A stretch of 64,000 nt of DNA from Streptomyces sp. ICC1. GTDB lineage: Bacteria; Actinomycetota; Actinomycetes; Streptomycetales; Streptomycetaceae. Under the pieces are notes generated by a model. That model saw only the letters and a program-made list of their open reading frames with translations. It searched no databases and had not been told where the DNA came from. Positions 34,838 through 42,792 of this stretch are shown in pieces. The position numbers and the translations under genes were made by a program. The stretch covers positions 310,001 to 374,000 of the forward strand of contig NZ_CP030287.1 in NCBI RefSeq assembly GCF_003287935.1. Direction: 5' to 3'. Every line of letters begins with the position of its first letter. Positions within the stretch are counted from its first letter, which is position 1.

Positions 34838-35664
34838 GGCGGTTCGCGGCACGGCTGCTGATCCCGTTGGCCTTGGCGCTGGGGCTGACCGCCCCGGCTC
34901 ACGCCGGACTCAAGGCCTCCGCGAACGGAGGCGTGAACGACTACCAGGTCGTCCTGTTCCTGGACGACGCACCCAAGACCAACACCTGGGGGCCGACCAC
35001 GGCGGTGCTGCGCGCGGAGGACCGGACGCACCCCTCGACCACCGGGCTGCCCGCGACGTTCACCTCGGCGGTCAGCGAGTGGTACGGCTGGTCGAACGAC
35101 CTGCGCGCCAACGCGAACATCAAGGTCCTGGCATCGGTCGACCCGACGAGCTTCCCCCTGGGCACGGACCCGAACCAGTCCTGGTACAGCGGCTACTACC
35201 CGATACTCTGGACCAACACCCAGTACAAGATGTTGTACGCCAACTTCGGGCACAACGCCATGGACTACGGCTCCAACACCCGGCTGTCCTCGACCTTCGC
35301 GAGCCCCACACAGAACGGCTTCCTGATCGACGGGCTCAAGTGGCTCGGCGGAGTGGCCGGCAGTCCTGCGCCGACCGACCCGATCTCAGAGACCACGTGG
35401 TACTCACTGGCCGACAGCGCGAACGGCGCCCGCGTCGACGCGCGAGCGGCGGCCACGGCCAACGGCACGGCGATCCAGCAGTACACCTGCAACGGGACCA
35501 CGGCCCAGCAGTTACGGGAAGCCCCGGGCCGCTACCACTTCACCGCGCGGCACAGCGGCAAGTGCCTGAGCACCACAAGTAGTGCGGCGAACGGCGTGCA
35601 GCTGGTGCAGCGCGCCTGCGACAACTCGGCCGCCCAGAGCTTCCACCTGACCGCTCACCCCTGA
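34834..35664 (+). CDS. Secreted protein: C-terminal half of ThuA domain plus degenerate ricin lectin
   Basis: This 276-aa product has a signal peptide (LLIPLALALGLTAPAHA). Residues about 45-165 match the second half of a ThuA (trehalose-utilisation) domain: RAEDRTHPSTTGLPATF, then YPILWTNTQYKMLYANFGHN and DGLKWLGG. The first half of ThuA is absent. The C-terminus is an incomplete ricin trefoil with two of three repeats. GTG 34834 overlaps the upstream stop (GTGA), implying coupled translation. It may be a decayed fusion or a minimal two-domain lectin. Its CBM13 is similar to that of the preceding gene, and the two may act on the same polysaccharide. Confidence 0.75.
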   Translation: MRRFAARLLIPLALALGLTAPAHAGLKASANGGVNDYQVVLFLDDAPKTNTWGPTTAVLRAEDRTHPSTTGLPATFTSAVSEWYGWSNDLRANANIKVLASVDPTSFPLGTDPNQSWYSGYYPILWTNTQYKMLYANFGHNAMDYGSNTRLSSTFASPTQNGFLIDGLKWLGGVAGSPAPTDPISETTWYSLADSANGARVDARAAATANGTAIQQYTCNGTTAQQLREAPGRYHFTARHSGKCLSTTSSAANGVQLVQRACDNSAAQSFHLTAHP

Positions 35665-35921
35665 GGCTCCGCCTCCCCCTGATATCCACGTTCGGAAGTT
35701 CAGCTTGCCGCCCGGGGTGTCCCCGGGCGGCACAGGCTCCGCCCTGCCTCCCGTGGCAAGACTCCGCGCAGTGCCGCTGCATCACGGGGCAGCCGCCGGA
35801 ACCAGGGTCGCTCGCTGGGATGCCCGATGTTGACCACCAAGGTCGACTGCAGGTGTCGGTCTGGGAAGAACTCCGCATCGAGTCCTGCGAAGATCGCGGC
35901 AGGATGTGCTGGGGCGGGGCG
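35665..35921. terminator. Intergenic with hairpin (35707-35731)
   Basis: A perfect 11-bp stem (gccgcccgggg / ccccgggcggc, loop tgt) lies at 35707-35731, between the convergent ThuA-ricin and oxygenase genes. It is a likely bidirectional terminator. Nothing else is seen here. Confidence 0.65.
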
Positions 35922-37412
35922 TCACCCCTGGGCGAGCAGCGGATCGTACGCCCGTGACCGCTGGCGGCCGGTCATGAAGGACAGGAACTCCTTGACGAAC
36001 GCGCTCCGCGAGTAGGCGGTACTGCCGGGCTCCTCCGGGTCGCGGTGGAATCCGGTACGGAACAGCGCCCGGTACTCGTCGGCGTCGATGGACTGGTCGC
36101 CGTCCCTGTCCGTGGCGTCGAACAGGACGTCGGCGAGCCTGATCAGAGCCGCCCCGGCCAGGCCGGGTACGGCTGCCGCGTACTCCTCGGCGCTGACACG
36201 GCCGTCACCGTCGCGGTCCAGGGCCGTCTGCAGCTCCTTCCACCAGGCGGCGTACGCGTCGTACAGCCTGGTTTCCTCGGGCTCGTCCAGGTCGAGCCGG
36301 TGGGAGAGCTCGCGGGCCATGGCGGCGAGGTCCGGCCACTCCAGATAGCCGTCGCCGGTCTGGTCCAGCACCGTACGGAAGAACTCCTCGGCGGTGCGCC
36401 CGGGCCGGGGAGCAGCGGCGGGCTCGCGCTGGTCGGGAATCGGCGTGAGTAGCCTGATCAGCGCTCCGGCCCGCTTGACCCCGTCGCGCACGGCGCCTAC
36501 GGCCCTGGCCCGGGGGTCGTCGCTGTCCGGTGACAGGGTCAACAGACCGGCGATCTCTTCGGCCCGGATCCACCCGTCGGGCAGGAAACGCGCCAGGCCG
36601 GCGACCAGGTAGGCCCCCTGTGCCATAGTGCGGGCGCCGGGGAAGTCGGGCAGCCCCGCGCGACGGCGGAGGGATTCGGGGAGCGACGCGACGGTGATGG
36701 CCCCGATGACCGGCCCGGCGACCGCCCGACCGGCCGCCCAGACCGTGGGCAGGTCTTCCAGCAGGGCAGGCGCGGGGAGGTGGTCGAACAGCTTGTAGAG
36801 GATGATGCGCAGCGCCTCGGTGTTCTCCAGTTCCTCGTCGACCACACGGTCGTAGTAGCCCCAGAACTCCTGCAAGGTGGCCGGGAGGTGACCGGCCTCG
36901 TCCCCCATGGCCGCGAGGAACTCCTGGAACTCGCGGTACAAGCCCTCCATGGTGTCCTGTTCCAGCGGCTGGCCGCCGAGCCGGAACATGGTGACGGCGC
37001 TCTCGAAGAGGGTGGCCACCACCCAGGCCCGGACGTGCGGGTCCATGGCGTCGTAGTGCCGGTTACGGGCATCGGTGCCGCTCAGCCGCGCGTGCAGCCG
37101 GTTCAGGCGTGCCGCTTCGCGGGCTCGAACCGCGTCATCGGCGCCGCACATGCGCTGCATGCTCAGGAAGGTGTTGTGCAGCCGCCGCCACGGATGTGCC
37201 ACGAAGGTCGAGTTCTCGATCAGGGCGGCGCCGATCTGCGGATGCGCTGCCTCCAGCACGGTCGCCCGGACCATGGCCAGGGCCCAGCGGGGATCGTTGA
37301 AGAACTCGCGGAACCGGGACTCCGGGCCGGATGCGGCCTGCTCGCCGCCAGGTAAGGCGAATTCGGAGTCGGCGGTGGAGTCGGTGGGGGACGGCGAGCC
37401 GGTAGTGGTCAC
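35922..37412 (-). CDS. MpaB/DUF2236-type oxygenase fused to EF-hand domain
   Basis: This 496-aa protein has two parts. Residues about 33-210 match DUF2236, the MpaB/rubber-oxygenase (Lcp) superfamily of heme-dependent oxygenases: EAAHPQIGAALIENS carries a candidate heme His, with LHARLSGTDARNRHYDAMDP and WVVATLFESA. The C-terminal 170 residues form a calerythrin-like EF-hand module with canonical loops at about 350-361 (DQTGDGYLEWPD), 399-410 (DRDGDGRVSAEE) and 435-446 (DRDGDQSIDADE). GTG 37412 overlaps the prenyltransferase stop by 4 bp, so the two are co-translated. Calcium may gate the oxygenase. The fusion looks unusual; activity and substrate are inferred. Confidence 0.82.
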   Translation of the reverse strand: MTTTGSPSPTDSTADSEFALPGGEQAASGPESRFREFFNDPRWALAMVRATVLEAAHPQIGAALIENSTFVAHPWRRLHNTFLSMQRMCGADDAVRAREAARLNRLHARLSGTDARNRHYDAMDPHVRAWVVATLFESAVTMFRLGGQPLEQDTMEGLYREFQEFLAAMGDEAGHLPATLQEFWGYYDRVVDEELENTEALRIILYKLFDHLPAPALLEDLPTVWAAGRAVAGPVIGAITVASLPESLRRRAGLPDFPGARTMAQGAYLVAGLARFLPDGWIRAEEIAGLLTLSPDSDDPRARAVGAVRDGVKRAGALIRLLTPIPDQREPAAAPRPGRTAEEFFRTVLDQTGDGYLEWPDLAAMARELSHRLDLDEPEETRLYDAYAAWWKELQTALDRDGDGRVSAEEYAAAVPGLAGAALIRLADVLFDATDRDGDQSIDADEYRALFRTGFHRDPEEPGSTAYSRSAFVKEFLSFMTGRQRSRAYDPLLAQG

Positions 37413-38254
37413 GCTGTGGGAGCTCCGTTCAGGGACGGTGCGACGCCGCCGAACCGGCGGTCGCGCTGCTGGTAGGTGTGCAGGCACTCCACGAAGTGCG
37501 CCGCGCGGAAGTCGGGCCACAGGACGGACGGGAAGACCCACTCGGCATAGGCGATCTGCCACAGCATGAAGTTCGAGACGCGCTGCTCGCCCGAGGTCCG
37601 GATGGCGAGGTCCACGTCCGGGGTGTCGGGGAAGGGGAGATGGGCGGCGAAGGTCTCCTCGGTCAGGCCGTCGGCCGCCACACCGCTCCGGATGAGCGAC
37701 CGCGCCGCCTCGACGATGTCCCGGCGCCCGCCGTGATCGAAGGCCACGGTCAGGGTCATGCCCCGGTTGGCCCCGGTGAGCGTCATCAGATCGTCGAAGT
37801 CCCGCGCCAGGGCCGCGGGAACCCTCGGGTCCGACAGCCCCAGGACGCGGCAGCGGATGCCCCGGGCGTGCAACAGCGGTGCGTGTTTGCGCACCACCCG
37901 CCGCACCAGGTGCATGAGGAAGTCGACCTCCTCGCCCGGGCGTCCCCAGTTCTCCGTGGAGAACGCGTACAGGCTCAGCCACTTCACCCCGGCCGACCGG
38001 GCCGCCTCGATGACGTCGATCACCGTCGCCTCCGCCGCACGGTGGCCCGCCGTGCGCGGCAGGGCCCGCTGCGCTGCCCACCGGCCGTTCCCGTCCATCA
38101 CGCACGCGACGTGCCGCGGCACGCTCCGGCGCCGCCCCCCGCCTTGCGCCGGCAGTGCGGCCGTGCCGCCGACGCCTCCCTCAACCCCCACGCGCCTGCC
38201 TTCCGTTGCCGCCGTGCTCACGAACGGCCGTGTGCCCGCACCTGAGCACGGCAC
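37409..38254 (-). CDS. Cis-prenyltransferase (UPP synthase family)
   Basis: This protein of up to 281 aa is of the undecaprenyl diphosphate synthase family. Motifs are HVACVMDGNGRWA with the Mg-binding Asp, TAGHRAAEATV, LYAFSTENWGRP and the diagnostic DLAIRTSGEQRVSNFML. It builds cis-polyprenyl diphosphates from isopentenyl units. The start could be GTG 38254 or GTG 38221; the N-terminus before RSVPRHVACV is variable. It is probably a second, specialised copy rather than the housekeeping UppS. It is coupled by a 4-bp overlap to an oxygenase gene and is flanked by accessory DNA. This implies a dedicated polyprenyl product. Confidence 0.88.
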   Translation of the reverse strand: MPCSGAGTRPFVSTAATEGRRVGVEGGVGGTAALPAQGGGRRRSVPRHVACVMDGNGRWAAQRALPRTAGHRAAEATVIDVIEAARSAGVKWLSLYAFSTENWGRPGEEVDFLMHLVRRVVRKHAPLLHARGIRCRVLGLSDPRVPAALARDFDDLMTLTGANRGMTLTVAFDHGGRRDIVEAARSLIRSGVAADGLTEETFAAHLPFPDTPDVDLAIRTSGEQRVSNFMLWQIAYAEWVFPSVLWPDFRAAHFVECLHTYQQRDRRFGGVAPSLNGAPTA

Positions 38255-38502
38255 GCCCTTGTCCTGAGCATCGACTGATCGACAAGCAGCAGGATGCAGG
38301 ACCGCGGACCGGGGGGCGCGGGGCTTCCCGCCCGTTCACTCCTACGTGCGCCCGGCCTCCGACGGAGCCGGGGCGGCGGGGATGGCCGGCCACCAAGCGG
38401 CTGTCGCTCTCGGGATGTCAGAGGTTGGGCGGCCGCGACGGCTCTCCCGATTGAGTGCACAGGGAGTTCCCACTCCGGTTCCCGTGCTGGTCCGGTGCTG
38501 GT

Positions 38503-38649
38503 TCAGGCGTCCTGTGCACCGAAAAGCTGCAGGTGGTAGCTCTGGTCGGATGAGTTGTCGTACCACTCGATGGTGGTCCCGATGAGACTGGCGGCGACGA
38601 TCCGCCGGATTCCGGATGGAGCCTGCGGGTCGGTACCGGTGGAGGCCAT
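38503..38649 (-). pseudogene. Remnant of an MHS-family MFS transporter (N-terminus only)
   Basis: The frame starting MASTGTDPQAPSG contains RRIVAASLIGTTIEWYD, the signature first helix of metabolite:H+ symporters of the MFS. It breaks off directly after EWYD and ends 17 residues later in unrelated sequence. The remaining 400 or so residues of a normal transporter are missing, so this is a relic. Confidence 0.7.
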
Positions 38650-39147
38650 GTGCACCACTTCCAGGGTGTCTGCGGGAACGTCGGGTGTGGGCACAACGTA
38701 GAAGTCCGCAGGTCAGCGGTATATGTGGCGCGTCATCACAATCAACCCCACCTGAGCGTGCCGCACCACCACACGGCCCGAACCGATCCCGTCGGACCAC
38801 TCCGGACGCGAGTGGGAAGTCCCTGCCGGAATTGCAGAGTTGCGCCTGTTTTGCGGATGCGGTGCTGACTACGCAGCGTTGAACAGGACACGTTTGGGGT
38901 CGAGTCGGCGCAAAGTGGAAGCTGCAGAGAAACCACGCCTCTAACGCCGGAGCGGCGTAGTTCGGGGAAGCCCAGGTGCGGTCCTTGAGGCCACTCGACC
39001 TACCGGCTGCCACATCCGTTCGTCGATTGGTGACGAGCAACGCCGACGCTGGACGGGGTGATCCGGCGGCGGGCGGACGTTGGGGCGAACGGGCCTGGTG
39101 CGAGCAGTTGGCTTTCGCTCGGGGGTGGCCGGCGGGAGCTCTCGGCA
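38650..39147. other. Gene-free accessory segment
   Basis: This segment, and 38255-38502 on the other side of the transporter remnant, has no frame with a recognisable protein or ribosome site. It is less biased in base composition than the core region, consistent with decayed or acquired DNA. The regulatory boxes for the first universal stress gene begin at 39148. Confidence 0.5.
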
Positions 39148-39182
39148 GGGACCTTCGGCCCTGATGAGGTCCTGATGGGCCC
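39148..39182 (+). promoter_or_regulatory. DevR-type boxes upstream of USP-1
   Basis: GGGACCTTCGGCCCT lies at 39148-39162, and a weaker GGTCCTGATGGGCCC follows at 39168-39182, 20 bp later. They end about 70 bp before the universal stress gene. The same pattern recurs before other stress genes in this window. Confidence 0.65.
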
Positions 39183-39249
39183 TCTCCTGTCAGGCGTCGC
39201 GGTGTCAGCGTAGAGCTGCCCCCAAGTAAGCAGTCGGCGAGGAGGAATC

Positions 39250-40155
39250 ATGAAGAGCAACACCAGCGGTCCGGAACTCGGGTCGGTCATCGTCGGGGTC
39301 GACGGGTCCGAGCCGGCCCGGTGGGCGGCGCTCTGGGCCTCGGACGAGGCCGCTCGGCGCCGGCGCCCCCTGCACATCGTGTACGGGTCCGATGTCGACG
39401 GCCGGGTCCTCGGCCTATCGAACGAGGACATGGAGCGGGTCCGCGCCGCAGGGCGTGAACTGCTGGCGGGTACGGCCGAGGCTGTGCAGGCCCGGCATCC
39501 CGCGCTCTCGGTCACGACGGAGTTCAGTCGCAGCGGGCCTGCCATGAGCCTGCGCCTGGCCGCAAGTACGCGCGGCACCCTCGTCGTCGGCAATCGGGGA
39601 CGGGCCGGCTTCAGCTCCTTGGCTCTGGGCTCGGTCGGCCTCAAGGTCGCGGCGGAGGCCCGCACGCCCGTGATCGTCGTCCGGGGGAGCGAGGACGAGC
39701 CCCTGCACGGCGTCGTGCTGGCCGCGGTACGCGACGAGCGCGACCTCGATTGCGTCCGTCACGCCGCGCGCGCAGCCGAGCTGCGCAAGGCCTCACTGAG
39801 GCTGCTGCACGTACAGGGCGTCCTGGAGTACGTAGGCTCCGCGGCGAGAGCGCTCGACGGCCTGGACAAGGATGCAGGCCGCCCTGCGCAGGCCTTGGCG
39901 GCCGTCGCTGAGCGGATCCGGGAGGAGTATCCCTCGCTGACGGTCCACGCCGATGCGGAGAAGAGCGTGTCCGTGGCCGGAGTGCTGGTGGAGGCGTCCC
40001 GCCACGCGGACCTGCTGGTCATCGGCGGGCGCCGTTCGCCCGGCCACATCGGCCACACCCTGGGGCGCGTGACGCACAGCCTCGTGCACCATGCGCACTG
40101 CCCCGTCGAACTCATCCCCCGGCACGGCGACGAACACAGGAGTGAGGCGTCATGA
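39250..40155 (+). CDS. Universal stress protein, two UspA domains (USP-1)
   Basis: This 301-aa protein is a tandem UspA pair. Domain 1 starts VIVGVDGSEPARWAALWA and has a nucleotide-loop segment GNRGRAGFSSLALGSVG. Domain 2 is degenerate at its start and ends VIGGRRSPGHIGHTLGRV with SLVHHAHCPVELI. It probably binds ATP through domain 1 and acts in dormancy or hypoxia survival, as for USPs of DevR regulons. ATG 39250 has GAGGAG 7 nt upstream. It overlaps a short downstream frame by 4 bp and is the first gene of the stress island. Confidence 0.9.
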   Translation: MKSNTSGPELGSVIVGVDGSEPARWAALWASDEAARRRRPLHIVYGSDVDGRVLGLSNEDMERVRAAGRELLAGTAEAVQARHPALSVTTEFSRSGPAMSLRLAASTRGTLVVGNRGRAGFSSLALGSVGLKVAAEARTPVIVVRGSEDEPLHGVVLAAVRDERDLDCVRHAARAAELRKASLRLLHVQGVLEYVGSAARALDGLDKDAGRPAQALAAVAERIREEYPSLTVHADAEKSVSVAGVLVEASRHADLLVIGGRRSPGHIGHTLGRVTHSLVHHAHCPVELIPRHGDEHRSEAS

Positions 40156-40337
40156 CCACCACCGAAGCCGGCGAAATCCTCGTCCGCATCGACCCGGCGG
40201 AGAACTGGTACGTGTCTTTGGCACGGGCTGCCGCCGAGGCCGAACAGCGCGGGCTGGGGCTTCGGCTCGTCTTGACCGCAGCCCCGCAAAAGGATCCGCC
40301 CCGCGTTGACGAGAGCCGAGGCGCCACCACCAGCTGA
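40152..40337 (+). CDS. Short USP-like fragment (61 aa)
   Basis: This product starts MTTTEAGEILVRIDPAENWY and continues SLARAAAEAEQRGLGLRLVL, which resembles the first strand and helix of a UspA domain and then stops. It overlaps USP-1 in an ATGA junction, so it is translated. It may be the stub of a deleted usp gene or a small protein of its own. Confidence 0.5.
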   Translation: MTTTEAGEILVRIDPAENWYVSLARAAAEAEQRGLGLRLVLTAAPQKDPPRVDESRGATTS

Positions 40338-40659
40338 CGCGGCCGGTGCCCTCAAGAGGTGGAGCGGTGCGGTGAGGAAGACGTGCACCGCGACGAATGC
40401 GACGACGGCTGACCCCAGTAGCACCCCGCGCACGCCGAGCCCGGCCGGTTGTAGTCACCCGGCCGGGCTCAGTGACGCCTTCCGTCTCATTGCGTGGGCA
40501 GGTCCACGCGGGAGCGGGAAGGTGGCGAGGGGTGAGTGAGCGCCTGCGTGGTGTCCTCTCTCCGTGGTCCGAGCGGGCAGGTCTTGCAGCGGCACGAGGC
40601 CCGTCGCCGCGCCCGCTGCGCCCGCGGGGGCGGCGACGACGGTCTGGTGCGGCTCCGCC
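40338..40659. other. Gene-free segment between USP-1 and USP-2
   Basis: No frame with family signature. On the minus strand a stretch near 40350-40440 translates into a hydrophobic run (VLLGSAVVAFVAVHVFLTAP) that is cut on both sides. It may be a membrane-protein relic or coincidence. Confidence 0.4.
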
Positions 40660-41571
40660 TCAGGGGTGCGGTATGACCGCGACCGGCGCTGTGGAGTGGT
40701 GGAGGACGGCGTGGGCGACTGGGCCGAGGTGGGTGCCGATGGCCGAGCGGCGGATCCGTCGGCCGACGACCACCAGCGAGGCGTCCGCCGAGGCCTCGAC
40801 GAGCTGGCCGGCGGCCTGTCCGACGGAGCAGACCTCTTCGACGCGGACCTGGGGGTACTTGCCGCGCCAAGGCCGCAGTGCGTCACCGAGCGCGGTTGCC
40901 GTGCCGGCCGCCATGCCGTCCCGTACCTCGGGGGCGAGCAGCGCCGGGTCGAAGGAGAAGGCGGGCGGCATGCTCCAGCCGTGGATCACACGCAGCGGGG
41001 CCCGACGTGCGGCCGCCGCGTCGAAGGCGTGGTCGAGGAGCTCGTCACACGGGCGGGAGAGGTCCAGCCCGAGCACGACCGGTCGGTAGGTCCCCTCCTG
41101 CGGCCCGTTGCCGTCGGGTGCCTCCTGGTAGGGGGTGTCCATCCAGGTGCCGGACCGCACGACCACGACCGGGCGCTCGGCGTGGGCGAGTACGGCCTGG
41201 GACACGGATCCCACGAGGAAGCCGGCCACCGCCCCCAGCCCACGTGAGCCGAGCACCAGAACCTCGGCTTCCTGCGCGGCGGCGGCCAGTACGGTCAGCG
41301 GCCGCCCGTCCACCTGCTCCGTGGTGATCTCCAGGCCGGGGTGTCGCTCGGCCAACTGCCGAGAAGTCTCCCGTGGGATGCGCTCGCCCCAGTACTGGGG
41401 CGACGGTGTGGCCCCGGTCCGCGACGCGTAGCCGTAGGACGGTACCCATTCCTCCACCGCGTGCAACAGCTTGAGCGGGAGCCGGCGCAGCCGCGCCTCC
41501 CGGGCGGCCCACTCGGCGGCGGCAAGCGATGCGGGGGATCCGTCGAGGCCCGCGATGACCTTACGTGACAT
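40660..41571 (-). CDS. Universal stress protein, two UspA domains (USP-2)
   Basis: This 303-aa tandem UspA protein begins MSRKVIAGLDGSPASLAAAEW. Domain 1 carries LGSRGLGAVAGFLVGSVS, the G-2X-G-9X-G-S ATP loop. Domain 2 carries VGRRIRRSAIGTHLGPVAHA with LHHSTAPVAVIP. A GGAGGAAA site precedes the start. It is a close paralogue of USP-4 at 48.2 kb. A candidate DevR box lies upstream at 41662-41675. A role in dormancy is inferred from family and context. Confidence 0.92.
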   Translation of the reverse strand: MSRKVIAGLDGSPASLAAAEWAAREARLRRLPLKLLHAVEEWVPSYGYASRTGATPSPQYWGERIPRETSRQLAERHPGLEITTEQVDGRPLTVLAAAAQEAEVLVLGSRGLGAVAGFLVGSVSQAVLAHAERPVVVVRSGTWMDTPYQEAPDGNGPQEGTYRPVVLGLDLSRPCDELLDHAFDAAAARRAPLRVIHGWSMPPAFSFDPALLAPEVRDGMAAGTATALGDALRPWRGKYPQVRVEEVCSVGQAAGQLVEASADASLVVVGRRIRRSAIGTHLGPVAHAVLHHSTAPVAVIPHP

Positions 41572-41661
41572 GGTGTTTCCTCCAGAAACGGGAACGACAG
41601 AGAGCGACCGCCGTCGGCGGTGTGTGTTACACCCTTCTGCTCCGGGCAGTGGGGGAGCGAT

Positions 41662-41698
41662 GGTCCAGGTGGCCCCGGGGACTGGGTCAAACGTCCCC
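41662..41698 (-). promoter_or_regulatory. Candidate DevR-type boxes upstream of USP-2
   Basis: GGTCCAGGTGGCCC at 41662-41675 fits the recurring island motif. A wider repeat, GGGGAC-N10-GTCCCC, follows at 41677-41698. Both lie about 90-130 bp before the USP-2 start, in otherwise empty DNA (41572-41830). Confidence 0.5.
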
Positions 41699-41830
41699 TG
41701 CCGCCCGGCCGGACGTTGACTTCACGAGGCACGGAGGTGATCACGCCAGTCACCGAGGACCCTCACGCGAAGCTGCCCGTGTCCCCCCGGCGGGAACGCG
41801 GGCAACGGCAGTACAGAGCGCCGTGGGTGG

Positions 41831-42736
41831 TCAGTTGTGCGGGATGAGCGCCACTGGGGTCCGGCAGCGGTGCAGGACTGCGCGGGTCACACTTCCGGTG
41901 TGGGGCCCGAGCCTGGAGTCCCGGTTTCGGCGGCCTATGACGACGAGGCCGGCCGCGTGGGAGGCCTCCAGTATCCGCCGGGCGGGGTGGCCGGGGCGGA
42001 TCTCCCCGGTGACGTGCAGGCCGGGGAACGAAGGCCGCCACTGTTCGAGCACCTGGGCCAGAGTTCGTGCCGTCGCCGCGGCCGCCGCGCCGGGCGCCGT
42101 CGCCGCCGCTGCCTCCACCGCATCGGGGCCGTATCCACGCGGGGCATGCGGGCTGTGTACGACGCGAAGGGGTACGCCGAGCCGGTGGGCCTGGGAGAAG
42201 GCGTAGTCCAGCACTTCGTCGCACGGATGTGAGAGATCCAGGCCGAGGACGACGTCGCCGCCCGGCATCGGATCGGGACCCGGGACCAGGACGACAGGGT
42301 GCCGGGTACGGGCGACCACGGACAGGGCCACCGAACCGACGACGAACCCGGCGACCCCGCCCTGACCGCGGGAGCCGAGCACCAGCAGCTCGGACTCCTC
42401 TGCGGCCTCGCACAGCACCGCGGCCGGCTCGCCGCACCGCTGCTGCGCGAGCACATCCAGGCCCGGATGCGTACGCCGTATCCGCTCGGCCGTGGTGCGC
42501 GGATCCGACTCGCTCAGGCCGTGTCGGGTGCGGGAGCCGATGAGCGGTGAATGAACGTCCGGTTCCAGGCTCCACACGTGCAGGAGACGCAGTGCGAGAT
42601 CGCGCCGGTGCGCTTCGACCGCGGCCCAGGTGACGGAGGCGAGGCTCTCGCGGGATCCGTCGAGACCGACGGTGATCACCCGAGGGCGGGAGGGGACCCT
42701 GCGCTGGGGCAGGGGAGCTGCCAACGGGTGGGACAT
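41831..42736 (-). CDS. Universal stress protein, two UspA domains (USP-3)
   Basis: This 301-aa protein has a 20-residue basic N-terminal extension and then VITVGLDGSRESLASVTW. Domain 1 has LGSRGQGGVAGFVVGSVA; domain 2 has IGRRNRDSRLGPHTGSVTRA and LHRCRTPVALIP. ATG 42736 lies 56 bp after the oleate hydratase gene on the same strand. A longer upstream frame is a shadow of that gene. It is probably co-transcribed with oleate hydratase under the boxes at 44458-44493. Confidence 0.9.
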   Translation of the reverse strand: MSHPLAAPLPQRRVPSRPRVITVGLDGSRESLASVTWAAVEAHRRDLALRLLHVWSLEPDVHSPLIGSRTRHGLSESDPRTTAERIRRTHPGLDVLAQQRCGEPAAVLCEAAEESELLVLGSRGQGGVAGFVVGSVALSVVARTRHPVVLVPGPDPMPGGDVVLGLDLSHPCDEVLDYAFSQAHRLGVPLRVVHSPHAPRGYGPDAVEAAAATAPGAAAAATARTLAQVLEQWRPSFPGLHVTGEIRPGHPARRILEASHAAGLVVIGRRNRDSRLGPHTGSVTRAVLHRCRTPVALIPHN

Positions 42737-42792
42737 GGAGGGGGTCTCCGGATCTGGAAAGGGCGAGTCGTACTCCGCAGGCGGGCGACGGC

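Noticed and set aside
38342..39040. A 232-codon minus-strand frame in the gap before USP-1
   Set aside because: No recognisable domain, mixed composition and no ribosome site; it crosses the MHS remnant in another frame.
40340..40433. Hydrophobic run at the start of a minus-strand frame
   Set aside because: It is preceded by an in-frame stop and followed by USP-1 antisense; it may be a membrane-gene relic, but the evidence is too thin to call.
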